64,000 nt of DNA from CAWBRY01 sp963791295 (GTDB lineage Bacteria; Bacteroidota; Bacteroidia; Chitinophagales; Chitinophagaceae): assembly GCA_963791295.1 (NCBI GenBank), contig CAWBRY010000001.1, positions 744,001 to 808,000 of the forward strand, in the 5' to 3' direction. Position numbers and translations under genes: made by a program. Positions 19,142 through 28,095 of this stretch are shown piece by piece. Position 1 is the stretch's first letter; each line of letters opens with the position of its first letter. The notes under the pieces were generated by a model. That model was not told the origin of the DNA. It searched no databases and worked only from the letters and a program-made list of their open reading frames with translations.

Positions 19142-20935
19142 TCAATAATCCAGCTCCAATCCCAACCGGTCCTTTAATTCTTTTACTAAAGGATACTTTC
19201 CGGCCATTTGCTGAAACTGTTCCCTGATTGTTAATGGGATTTCCGGTTGCAACTTTTCCCCAGCTCTTTCTTCGATGATAACATTGAATTGAAGAGCGCG
19301 GTTTTGAAGTTGTTCCTGCAAAAATGCGAATAGCTTATTGCGCTCTTTTTCGATGAATTTTTGTTCCAGGTTCCCTGGTATCACCGCTTCAAATGAACAG
19401 TCATTCTTGATACGCAACTCGGCCAATTCAAAGCCTTGCGCAGCCGTGTTCTTGGCGGCCTTTAATAATTGTATGTATTCATTCCAGGCCTTTCGCAATT
19501 TTTCCTCGTTCAGCGGTTGATTCGTCTGTTCATTAGTAATAGATCCGCTTTCTTTATACTGTTTTCGAATCTTGTCCAACGCCGAAATTTTTGAAGAGGG
19601 CGGAGATGGCGGAAGTTCGATATCGCTCGCCTGGAGTTGTAAACCGGATTCAATATGGGAGGCCAGGTAGGTTTCCATGATTGAACTTTCCACCTCGAGT
19701 TTGGCTTCCATCGCCACTTTTTTGTTTCCCGATCCTTCCCGGCTGCGGATACTCAATGGAATGATCTGTCTCAGGGCAACGGGCTTCGCATCTTCAATTA
19801 TTTTTTTTTTACTGATGCCTCGCGCTTCTGTCGATAATTCAATTGCCTGTTGAAGATAGCAGAGCTTAATAATGGCCAGCTCTACATGCAAGCGTTTATT
19901 TCTGGCGGCCTTAAAATTGATCTCTGCGTCATTCAATACATTGAGAGTGCTGATGAGAAATGCCAAGGAAGTTTTCTTTGCAGTTTCAATGTACTTTTCT
20001 CTAAAGCTTTCTGCGGCTTCCAGTAATTGAGCGGCTTTTTCATCTTTGCACACGAGTATGTTGCGAATGAACTCGGCAAACCCATTTAATACCAGGTCAC
20101 CTTCAAAACCCTTAGCGTTAATCTCATTGTACAATAATAGGGCGTCAGACAGGTTTTGTTCCTGCATTAAATCCAGCAACTTGAAATAATAGTCGGCATC
20201 CAGGATATTTAAATGTTCCAGCGTAGTGGAATAAGTCAGCTTGCCATTTGTAAAGCTGACGATCTTATCAAGGATGCTTAGTGCATCTCGCATACAGCCC
20301 TCACTCTTTTGAGCTATTACCTGAAGAGAAGACTTGTCTGCTTTGATATCTTCTTTGTCACATATCTCCTGCAGGTGTTTGACCGTATCCGCTAAAGTGA
20401 TCCTCTTGAAATCGAAAATCTGGCAACGACTTAATATCGTAGGAAGGATCTTGTGTTTCTCGGTCGTAGCGAGGATGAAGATAGCATAGGGAGGAGGCTC
20501 TTCAAGTGTTTTTAGAAATGCATTGAAAGCCGATGAGCTAAGCATGTGTACTTCATCAATTACATATACTTTGTACTGGCCGCTCTGAGGAATGAAACGT
20601 ACCTGGTCAACCAGGTCGCGGATATTGTCCACCGAGTTGTTAGAGGCCGCGTCCAATTCAAAATAATTCAGCGATGCGCCATCATTAAAGGAGACACAGG
20701 ACGTGCAGACATTGCAGGCTTCTCCAGCTTGCTGGTTTTCACAATTGATCGTCTTTGCTAATATGCGGGCACAAGTCGTTTTTCCAATTCCCCGCGGTCC
20801 ACAAAACAAAAAAGCGTGCGCCAGTTGATTATGGATAATGGCATTTTTAAGTGTCGTGGTGATATGTGATTGCCCAACCACCGCATCAAAAGTTTGAGGC
20901 CTGTATTTGCGGGCAGAAACAATGAATTTATCCAT
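19142..20935 (-). CDS. dnaX: DNA polymerase III subunit gamma/tau
   Basis: Clamp-loader ATPase of the replicative polymerase. The AAA+ core shows Walker A GPRGIGKTTCARILAKT (about residues 45-61), a four-cysteine zinc module around CNVCTSC, Walker B/DExH-like VIDEVHMLSSSAFNAFLKTLEEPP, and sensor-1 TTEKHKILPTILSRCQ. The remaining half holds domain III and a charged C-terminal region (597 residues in total), long enough to be tau-like. I see no obvious slippery A-run signal for gamma production, though a run of nine A residues on the coding strand lies near 19800-19810 within a Lys-Lys stretch. Confidence 0.95.
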   Translation of the reverse strand: MDKFIVSARKYRPQTFDAVVGQSHITTTLKNAIIHNQLAHAFLFCGPRGIGKTTCARILAKTINCENQQAGEACNVCTSCVSFNDGASLNYFELDAASNNSVDNIRDLVDQVRFIPQSGQYKVYVIDEVHMLSSSAFNAFLKTLEEPPPYAIFILATTEKHKILPTILSRCQIFDFKRITLADTVKHLQEICDKEDIKADKSSLQVIAQKSEGCMRDALSILDKIVSFTNGKLTYSTTLEHLNILDADYYFKLLDLMQEQNLSDALLLYNEINAKGFEGDLVLNGFAEFIRNILVCKDEKAAQLLEAAESFREKYIETAKKTSLAFLISTLNVLNDAEINFKAARNKRLHVELAIIKLCYLQQAIELSTEARGISKKKIIEDAKPVALRQIIPLSIRSREGSGNKKVAMEAKLEVESSIMETYLASHIESGLQLQASDIELPPSPPSSKISALDKIRKQYKESGSITNEQTNQPLNEEKLRKAWNEYIQLLKAAKNTAAQGFELAELRIKNDCSFEAVIPGNLEQKFIEKERNKLFAFLQEQLQNRALQFNVIIEERAGEKLQPEIPLTIREQFQQMAGKYPLVKELKDRLGLELDY

Positions 20936-21000
20936 ACAAACTGCAATTTAAGGAACGCTTCGGGCAGCAGGCGAAAAGAACTTTTTTTGTGAATAAATTC

Positions 21001-22164
21001 TCAATGCAGGATGGGATGACGCTTGAATTCTTTGGTTCGGTCAAACAAATAGCGGTATGTAGTCAGGATGCGGCTGCGGTAAGTCCCAAGGTTTTCTGCG
21101 ACATTGACCATTTTGGGATTGAATTCGCCGATCCACTGCATTTCATATTTTTCATATTCCGGGTTGGACTGGATCAATTTCGCACCTTCGATGATGATAT
21201 AACTATCTATTCCTTTTCCCTGCCATTCAGGGACGATCCCAAAGACAAGTCCCGTAAACCGGTCGCAGTCCTTTGTGTTTTTCACCCACAAAAATTTCAG
21301 CTTATGCCAAAAATCAAAATGGCCATTTAAATACTTGAACCATTGGTTCACATCCGGCAGGTTGATCCATATGGCAATGGGCTCATCGTTGTAATAGACA
21401 TACCAGCTTAGCTTTTCATCCATGACCGGCTTCATGGATCTAAAAACTTTCATCATTACCTTTTCATTCACTTCTTTCAATCCACCGTGACCTGACCATG
21501 CTTTGTTGTATACGATGGTGAAATCTTTTACAAATTTTGGCAACTGGTTTTTCTTAATGTGCCGGGCCGCGAGGCCGGGAATTTTTGAACATTCGGCATG
21601 CCGGTCATAGAATTTCTGTGTAAGGCGATCCTTGACGCGCAGAGCAAAGCAGATCTGGTTGTAATAGTTCTTGAAGCCGTAGCTTTCAAAAAGTTCCTTA
21701 TAATAAGGAGGATTATAATTCATACAATAAAGAGGCGCATCGAATCCTTCCGTCAACAATCCCCACCAACGGTCTCTTTCACCGAAATTGATCGGCCCGT
21801 CCATGGCCTTCATCCCTTTTTGGATGAGCCAATGCTTCGCCACGTCCAGCAACATATCGGCAGCCTTCTGATCATGAACGCATTCAAAGAATCCGATCCC
21901 TCCGATCGGCCCTTCGTCTCCTTTGTTCCTGTATTTTTTGTTTGTAAAGGCCGCAATTCGGCCCAGAAGCTCGTTCTTTTCATTCTTCAACAGCCAGCGT
22001 ATTGCCTCGCCCTGCCTGAATGTCTTGTTCTTCTTTGGATCGAAAACGTCAAGAATATCTTTATCGAGTGGCCTGATGTAGTTAGGATTGTTCAGGTTCA
22101 TCAGGATGTTCACCCTGATAAACTCCTTTGCGTCATCGGACGACTTTACCTCAACTAATTGCAT
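21001..22164 (-). CDS. GNAT-like protein of unknown function
   Basis: A 387-residue cytoplasmic protein. The start at 22164 (MQLVEVKSSDDAKEF) is preferred: it opens the recognisable domain, while the longer frame adds 39 residues of unlikely composition. It holds two acyltransferase-like halves: GRIAAFTNKKYRNKGDEGP with GGIGFFECV and ANMLLDVA-type helices near residues 75-115, and a C-terminal half with VFGIVPEWQGKGIDSYIIIEGA, a GNAT-type acetyl-CoA loop pattern. Similar proteins are widespread in Bacteroidota as uncharacterised genes. Substrate unknown. It follows the ABC exporter by 61 bp on the same strand. Confidence 0.65.
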   Translation of the reverse strand: MQLVEVKSSDDAKEFIRVNILMNLNNPNYIRPLDKDILDVFDPKKNKTFRQGEAIRWLLKNEKNELLGRIAAFTNKKYRNKGDEGPIGGIGFFECVHDQKAADMLLDVAKHWLIQKGMKAMDGPINFGERDRWWGLLTEGFDAPLYCMNYNPPYYKELFESYGFKNYYNQICFALRVKDRLTQKFYDRHAECSKIPGLAARHIKKNQLPKFVKDFTIVYNKAWSGHGGLKEVNEKVMMKVFRSMKPVMDEKLSWYVYYNDEPIAIWINLPDVNQWFKYLNGHFDFWHKLKFLWVKNTKDCDRFTGLVFGIVPEWQGKGIDSYIIIEGAKLIQSNPEYEKYEMQWIGEFNPKMVNVAENLGTYRSRILTTYRYLFDRTKEFKRHPILH

Positions 22165-22225
22165 GTTGCAAATAACGCAATAAATCAAAACGTTTCCATC
22201 CGGTCGTGAGCATCTTTTTTCAGGA

Positions 22226-24064
22226 TTATGCGATTTGCTGGAGCGCCGTGAGTTTCTTATAGACGCCTTCACCCAGTTCAATCAGTTCGCGGTGATGTCC
22301 TCTTTCAATGATCTTGCCGTCATGCAATACAAGGATCTCGTCCGCCTCGCGTATAGTGCTGAGCCGGTGGGCAATAACGAGAGTAGTCCTTCCCCGCATC
22401 AACTTGCTTAGAGCATCCTGCACGACCCTTTCTGATTCAGTGTCCAGAGATGAAGTTGCCTCATCCAGGATAAGAATAAATGGGTTTTTGAACACGGCCC
22501 TCGCAATGCACAATCGCTGCCGTTGCCCACCCGATAATCGGATGCCCCGGTCGCCCACGATTGTCTGGTATCCATGTTCTGTCTGCATGATGAAGTCATG
22601 GGAATTGGCCACTTTCGCGGCATGAATTACATCTTCCTCGGTGGCATCAGGCCTGCCGATGGCAATATTGTTGAAGATGGTATCATTAAACAAAAAAGTT
22701 TCTTGTGTGACAAAGCTCATGTGACTGCGTAACGATTCAATTTTATAATCCTTCACATCCACTCCATCAATGAAGACCGAGCCCAGGGTTACATCGTAAA
22801 ACCGGGGTATCATGTCGGCAATGGTGGACTTGCCCACGCCGGATTCGCCAATGAGGGCTATGGTCTTGCCTTTTGGGATAGAAAAACTGATATCCTTAAG
22901 CACCGGCACATTTGTATAACCAAAGTGAACATTCCTGAATTCAATTTCTTTATTGAAATTTTCCAGGGGGATAGCATTTTCTTTTTCTTTCACTTCGATG
23001 GGCTTATCTAAAATCTCCAGGATCCTTTCTCCCGATCCCCTTCCACGTTGAATATTAGCACCCGCAACTACCAGTGCCTTGGCAGGCCGTATTACCTGGC
23101 TAAAAATGGCGATGAACGTAATGAACTCACCAGCCTGAAGTCCGCCCGCACCCTGGCCATTATTCAAAATCAAACTACCTCCATATATTAATATGCTGGC
23201 CACTGCGATCACACCGGCGGCCTCAGAAAATGCGGGGGCCAGTTCCCTCCTTTTGAAACCGTCCAGGCTGGCCTTTCGATAAAAATCGTTTTCGCGGCTG
23301 AACTTATTTAATGTGAAGTTGGTCGCATTGAATGCCCGGATAATTCTCATTCCCGTGAGTGTTTCATCCATGATCGTAAGCAAGCGGCCTATAGACGCCT
23401 GGGCCGCTATGGAATCTCTTTTCAATCGCTTTTGAATCAGGGCAATGCCGATTGCAGAAAAGGGAATGATGATCAGTGTGAAAATGGTAAGTTCATATGA
23501 AATAGCAAATAGCGCTGCAAAATAACCTATCACCAATGAAGGTTCCTTGAACAATACTTCGAGCGAACCTGCAGCTACCCCCTCAATTTCAAAAACGTCA
23601 GAGTTCATTCGAGAGATCAGATCGCCCTTTTGTTCGCGCGTAAAAAAGCCCATGTGCAAATAGTTGATCTTTTCAAATAAAGCTTCTCTGATCCGTTTCA
23701 CCAAAAGCGTTCTCGCCTTTATCAAAGTCCGTTGAGCGAGATAACGAAACAGGTTGGTCATTAAAACTGAAAAAACAATGATGGACGTGATGAAATACAG
23801 TGCGTAGGAAGGATTGATCGCTTTCAAACGATATACTTCATAGTAAAAGGCATCTCTGAGGAAGCCGGTCGAAAGCGAAAATGCCGGTGCAGCTAATTGT
23901 TGAGCCTGACCATTGGCTGAATCGAATAAAACATTCAACAAAGGAATGATCAACGCAAATTGGAAAATGCTGAATATTACGGCCAGTATGGTAAAGATGA
24001 AGAATGGAACAATAAATCTTCCATACGGTCTCACATACACTAAAAGACGGCGATAGACTTTCAT
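22226..24064 (-). CDS. MsbA-like ABC exporter, fused permease and ATPase
   Basis: Half-transporter of 612 residues: six membrane helices in the first about 330 residues, then the nucleotide-binding domain. Walker A is GESGVGKSTIADMI (about residues 405-418), the signature is LSGGQRQRLCIARA, Walker B is LILDEATSSLDTESE, and the H-loop is in VIAHRLSTI. Homodimers of this type flip lipid-linked sugars or lipid A (MsbA family). Linkage to a glycosyltransferase 17 bp upstream on the same strand points to glycan or glycolipid export. The exact substrate cannot be read from sequence. Confidence 0.9.
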   Translation of the reverse strand: MKVYRRLLVYVRPYGRFIVPFFIFTILAVIFSIFQFALIIPLLNVLFDSANGQAQQLAAPAFSLSTGFLRDAFYYEVYRLKAINPSYALYFITSIIVFSVLMTNLFRYLAQRTLIKARTLLVKRIREALFEKINYLHMGFFTREQKGDLISRMNSDVFEIEGVAAGSLEVLFKEPSLVIGYFAALFAISYELTIFTLIIIPFSAIGIALIQKRLKRDSIAAQASIGRLLTIMDETLTGMRIIRAFNATNFTLNKFSRENDFYRKASLDGFKRRELAPAFSEAAGVIAVASILIYGGSLILNNGQGAGGLQAGEFITFIAIFSQVIRPAKALVVAGANIQRGRGSGERILEILDKPIEVKEKENAIPLENFNKEIEFRNVHFGYTNVPVLKDISFSIPKGKTIALIGESGVGKSTIADMIPRFYDVTLGSVFIDGVDVKDYKIESLRSHMSFVTQETFLFNDTIFNNIAIGRPDATEEDVIHAAKVANSHDFIMQTEHGYQTIVGDRGIRLSGGQRQRLCIARAVFKNPFILILDEATSSLDTESERVVQDALSKLMRGRTTLVIAHRLSTIREADEILVLHDGKIIERGHHRELIELGEGVYKKLTALQQIA

Positions 24065-24081
24065 TGGGATATTGATTTTTT

Positions 24082-25146
24082 TTAGTACAACGACCTATAT
24101 ACATTCAAATAGGCTCTGGCGGCTTTGTCCCAGCAGAAATGTTCTGCTCTCTTCTTGATCTCTTCTCGCAAACCATTCGCTTCATATTTTTTCATGCCAT
24201 CGAAGTAGACTTCCTGCATGTGTTCGGGATGGAAATCCTTGAAATAAAAAGAGACCTCTCCACCAATCTCCGGCAATGCTGTTTTATCAGATAAAAACAG
24301 GGGTTTGCCACAACTCATCGCCTCTGTCACAGTTAGCCCAAACCCTTCGGAGATCGAAGGTAGTGTGAATGCCCTGCAATGGTTGAAATACCATGCTTTT
24401 TCATTCTCTGAGATCTTTCCCACTAGTCGCACATTTTGAGTCACTCCCAATTCTGCAGACCTCTTATTTAAAAAGGACAGATAGTCAGCATCATCATATT
24501 TACCTGCTATGACCAATTCTGTCGCGTTGTTTTGAAGGAGTGGCAATAGAACATGGAAATTCTTTTTTCTATTGATCACGCCAATGGAAAATAAAAAAGG
24601 CTTTCGTGGCTTATATGATCTTTGGTTCAGCTCCGGTTTCTCCAGCAGATTCGTGCCATTATGAATGACATACAGCGGCTTATCACCTACTCTGCAATGC
24701 TGAAGTACATCATTCTTGCTGAACTCTGATATGCAGACGATTGCATCGCTCCGGTCGATCAATCTTTGCATATAGCTGAGATATTTTTCCTTTTTTTCAA
24801 AACTCTTTTTCTGATCGTACATGAAATTGAGATCATGAATAGACAGCACCACCCTGATCTTCTTATTTATCATCGGCATGTAATGGGTGTTTTGATAAGT
24901 AGAATGCCAGATGTCAAAATTTCCCAGTGGCGGTAGTAAAAACTTATGGAGGGGGTCTTGGGTTAAGTGGTTACTCGTAGTATGTGACCATTTTTGTTCA
25001 GTAGGTGGCGAATAAAAAAAAAGTTCTTCGTCTGAACTCACATTCTGTTCGAGGCTCTTTCCCAGGTTCAGACAATAGTGGTAGAGTCCTGTATCTGGGT
25101 ACTTCATCCGTTCACAATCAAATATAACCTTGCTTGCTCTTCTCAA
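24082..25146 (-). CDS. Glycosyltransferase family 4, paralogue of the divergent gene
   Basis: Retaining GT-B glycosyltransferase of about 354 residues. The donor-site motif is SEGFGLTVTEAMSCGKPLFLS near residue 270, with the EX7E pattern (E..FG....E). Other conserved blocks are SIHDLNFMYD, SDAIVCISEFSKNDV and KKNFHVLLPLL. It is strongly similar along its whole length to the divergent gene at 25376-26437. The start is a TTG at 25146; no ATG in frame precedes the conserved DCERMKYPDTGLYHY block. It forms an operon with the MsbA-like exporter downstream. Confidence 0.88.
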   Translation of the reverse strand: MRRASKVIFDCERMKYPDTGLYHYCLNLGKSLEQNVSSDEELFFYSPPTEQKWSHTTSNHLTQDPLHKFLLPPLGNFDIWHSTYQNTHYMPMINKKIRVVLSIHDLNFMYDQKKSFEKKEKYLSYMQRLIDRSDAIVCISEFSKNDVLQHCRVGDKPLYVIHNGTNLLEKPELNQRSYKPRKPFLFSIGVINRKKNFHVLLPLLQNNATELVIAGKYDDADYLSFLNKRSAELGVTQNVRLVGKISENEKAWYFNHCRAFTLPSISEGFGLTVTEAMSCGKPLFLSDKTALPEIGGEVSFYFKDFHPEHMQEVYFDGMKKYEANGLREEIKKRAEHFCWDKAARAYLNVYRSLY

Positions 25147-25375
25147 ATCCTTCTTTTGAATAACCTTGACAAAAATAATGCAAAACTTTTCAGTAGAACC
25201 GGTATGGAATAATACTTGCTTTTTATTAGGATATTTCGTGGGAACCTTCTAAGTTCGAAGGATTACGCCGGAGAAAAGTGCTTTATTATCTTTTCGTTAA
25301 GGCAACTACTACTTATGTTGTGGATTTCGCAGCATAGGGTGGGAAAATTTTTTCCTGAATTGACGACTTTGTAGA

Positions 25376-26437
25376 ATGAGAATTACTCTCGATTGCGACT
25401 TGATGAAATATCCCAACTCGGGACTGTATCATTATTGCCTGAACCTGGGCCTGTCTGTTCAAAAATTGCTGCAGCAACAAGGTTTGGGCGAGATGTCGTT
25501 CTATGTTCCACCAGCCGAATCCGGAAGCTTTGGGCAATCGCGGTGTATTATTGAAAAAAAAAGCTTTTGGAATTTCTTAAGACCCGTTTTACGAGGTTGT
25601 GACATTTGGCATGCACCTTTTCAGTCCGGCAGGATTGTCCCGGATAAGAGCAAAAATAAAAATATCAAGATTTTGCTGACCATCCATGACCTGAATCCGC
25701 TGCACGAAGGAAAATCCCTGGAAGAACAGCAACGAAGTTTGGCGCACACTCAATCGCTGATTGATAAAAGTGATGCTATCGTCTGTATATCCGAATTTTG
25801 TAAAGAGGATGTGCTGAAGCATTGCGACGTTAAGCAAAAACCAATTTACGCTATTCACAACGGTACACATAAGGTGGATGATCCGCAACTAAGTGAAACT
25901 TCTTATAGGCCAAAGCGACCATTTCTTTTTGGGATGGGATACGTGAATACAAAAAAGAATTTTCATGTTTTGTTGCCGTTGCTTAAAGACGAAAATATAG
26001 AATTGATCATTGCCGGCAGGTTGGATGAACCGGACTATATCAATGCCATGCAACAGGAGGCCGAAAAAATGGGTGTCGCCGATCGATTTCACCTGCTGGG
26101 ACCAGTCTCGGAAGGCGAGAAAGGTTGGTATTTAAATTATTGCCTTGCCTTTGTTCATCCCTCTCTTGCAGAGGGTTTTGGAGCGCCGGTTGTGGAGGCG
26201 ATGAAATTTGGTAAACCTCTATTTCTTTCTACCCTCACATCCCTGCCGGAGATTGGCAGCGATGCGGCTTTTTATTTTTCTTCATTTAACGGAGACCACA
26301 TGCGAGATGTCTTTTATCGTTCTATGCAGCGCTACAACAATGAACAAATGATGGATAAAATAAGAAAAAGAGGGATGCAATTTAGCTGGGACGAAAAGGC
26401 GAAAGAATATTTAAACGTTTATAAAAGTTTATATTAA
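25376..26437 (+). CDS. Glycosyltransferase family 4, divergent paralogue
   Basis: GT-B glycosyltransferase of 353 residues opening MRITLDCDLMKYPNSGLYHY, clearly homologous to the minus-strand gene at 24082-25146. Shared blocks include SDAIVCISEF, IHNGT, KKNFHVLLPLL, AEGFGAPVVEAMKFGKPLFLS and the last residues YLNVYKSLY. The EX7E donor motif is present. The two genes face away from each other across 229 bp, so they arose by duplication with inversion or rearrangement. A SAM-methyltransferase gene follows after 5 bp, so the two form an operon. Likely role: adding a sugar to a surface glycan. Confidence 0.9.
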   Translation: MRITLDCDLMKYPNSGLYHYCLNLGLSVQKLLQQQGLGEMSFYVPPAESGSFGQSRCIIEKKSFWNFLRPVLRGCDIWHAPFQSGRIVPDKSKNKNIKILLTIHDLNPLHEGKSLEEQQRSLAHTQSLIDKSDAIVCISEFCKEDVLKHCDVKQKPIYAIHNGTHKVDDPQLSETSYRPKRPFLFGMGYVNTKKNFHVLLPLLKDENIELIIAGRLDEPDYINAMQQEAEKMGVADRFHLLGPVSEGEKGWYLNYCLAFVHPSLAEGFGAPVVEAMKFGKPLFLSTLTSLPEIGSDAAFYFSSFNGDHMRDVFYRSMQRYNNEQMMDKIRKRGMQFSWDEKAKEYLNVYKSLY

Positions 26438-26442
26438 ATAAC

Positions 26443-27336
26443 ATGTCAAATACAGTGATGCAGGAAAGAACATGGAACGCTAACCTGGTAAATGATTCTG
26501 GCAGAAGGAAATCAGAACTATGCAAGGCAAAAGACCTGCAGCATGAGTGGTATAAGAGATGGTGTAAAGAACTGAGAGAGGAACCTAAGTTTCATCGGAA
26601 GCAATGGGAATTTGTGTACGTGATGCAGGCGCTGTGGGAAAGAGGATGCATCGCCGAGGGAAAGAAGGGACTTGTCTTCGCAGTCGGTACTGAACCCGGG
26701 CCATCCATCTTTGCAAAGTATGGCTGCCAAATCCTGGCTACGGATATTTTTCCTGAAGAAGGAAAGGCGAAGGGATGGACAGTCGCCAACCAACTTTGTT
26801 TCGGATTAGAATCTTTGAATACGCGCGGACTCTGTGATGAACAAACTCTGCGGGAACATGTAACATACAAGCCGGTTGATATGAATGATATACCGGGGGA
26901 CCTAACCGGGTTTGATTTCAATTGGTCCAGTTGCTCATTTGAACACCTCGGCTCCATTACCAAGGGCCTGGACTTTTTGAAAAACCAGTTAAAAACACTG
27001 AAGCCCGGCGGATGGGCAGTTCATACGACGGAATTCAACATTTCTTCGGACGATTCTACACTGGAAACCGGCGACACGGTGGTATTCAGAAGACGCGACC
27101 TGGAAAAGTTTGTTCGTGAAATTGAAAAAATGGGTCACTACGTTGAAGATCGCGACTATTCGATGGGAGGCCTACCTGAAGACTACCAGGTGGATGTGTA
27201 TCCACACCAACAGGACATACATCTTAAGTTGCAGTTGAATGAATATGTTGTAACTTCTATTGGCTTGATCATCCGAAAGAAGAAGGAGAGGACCGGTCTG
27301 TTTAATGGCCTCTGGAAAAAGAAGCAAAGCAAATAA
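26443..27336 (+). CDS. Class I SAM-dependent methyltransferase-like protein
   Basis: A 297-residue protein with a Rossmann-type SAM motif VFAVGTEPGPSIFAKYG around residue 78, followed by an acidic strand end (ILATDIF), and a later FDFNWSSCSFEHLGS plus LKTLKPGGWAVHTTEF in the places of motifs II and III. A long N-terminal helical region (ERTWNANLVNDS to WEFVYVMQALWERG) precedes it. The acceptor substrate is unknown; its place 5 bp after a GT4 gene suggests methylation of a glycan or of a sugar precursor. Confidence 0.75.
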   Translation: MSNTVMQERTWNANLVNDSGRRKSELCKAKDLQHEWYKRWCKELREEPKFHRKQWEFVYVMQALWERGCIAEGKKGLVFAVGTEPGPSIFAKYGCQILATDIFPEEGKAKGWTVANQLCFGLESLNTRGLCDEQTLREHVTYKPVDMNDIPGDLTGFDFNWSSCSFEHLGSITKGLDFLKNQLKTLKPGGWAVHTTEFNISSDDSTLETGDTVVFRRRDLEKFVREIEKMGHYVEDRDYSMGGLPEDYQVDVYPHQQDIHLKLQLNEYVVTSIGLIIRKKKERTGLFNGLWKKKQSK

Positions 27337-27357
27337 TTAATCAATTCATTTCTTAGA

Positions 27358-28095
27358 ATGGGTTCCATCAACAGGTTTGATTTGAATCGGATCATCCGGG
27401 AATATCAAACGCCTTATTTCTTTGAAACCGGAACCTGGAAGGGTGATGCTGTAGCTTATGCATTGCAATCACCATTTACAAAGATCATTTCCGTTGAGAT
27501 CATCCCGGAGATTGCATTGGAGGCGAGTAACAGATTCCTCGGCAATGAAAAAGTAAAGATCATCGAAGGCAAAAGCCTGGATGTAATGGAACATGAATTG
27601 CCAACCCTTGATGGCAATTGCGTTTTTTGGCTGGATGCACATTTTCCCGGAGCCGACGACGGAAGGAGTAATTACGATGATGAAACTGATGAAGATACCA
27701 GGCTGCCTTTGGCGACGGAAGTCGCGATGATCAGATCAAAACGAAAGAAATACAACGATGTGTTGATTATCGATGATCTGAGAATATACGAAGATGGCCC
27801 TTATGTAAATGGCGACTCTCCGCCCGACAGTCTTCCGCGGAAAAACCGGTATATCCATTTTGTATACGAAAATTTCGGTGCTTCCCATGTTATACTAAAA
27901 TCCTACCTGGACGAAGGATATATCGTAGTACTTCCTAAATCCGGATTTCGTTCTCTCGAAAACGACCTCGATTCAGGATCCAATGGTAAAGGGAAAAATG
28001 CTGATCTATACCTGGTGGATGCAGTGAGAAAAATGATGGATTCGCAAATTGGGAAAGTCTCCCTGTCCCCCTACCTTTGCGGCCTAAATCAGAAT
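27358..28095 (+). CDS. Methyltransferase-like protein reading in frame into atpD
   Basis: About 225-246 residues with a SAM-methyltransferase-like core: FFETGTWKGDAVAYAL at residues 20-35, IISVEIIPEIALEAS, then CVFWLDAHFPGADDG and VLIIDDLRIYEDGPYV with acidic residues that could hold metal. It resembles stand-alone sugar or antibiotic O-methyltransferase-like proteins. It lies 21 bp after the previous methyltransferase gene. No stop codon occurs before the atpD ATG at 28096, so the open frame is 745 codons long. The last 20-odd codons (after LYLVDA) look non-conserved, so the natural stop was probably lost by mutation or sequence error. Confidence 0.65.

Noticed and set aside
19800..19810. 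A-run in dnaX as programmed frameshift site for the gamma form
   Set aside because: The run lies in a Lys-Lys-Lys stretch in the right general part of the gene, but I could not establish a nearby stop in the shifted frame plus a stimulating hairpin by eye.
25170..25177. CAAAAATA (minus-strand TATTTTTG) as the promoter of the minus-strand glycosyltransferase
   Set aside because: It matches the -7 consensus and lies 24 bp before the TTG start, but there is no TTTG at the proper -33 distance and the area is AT-rich, so chance is likely; kept out of the feature list.
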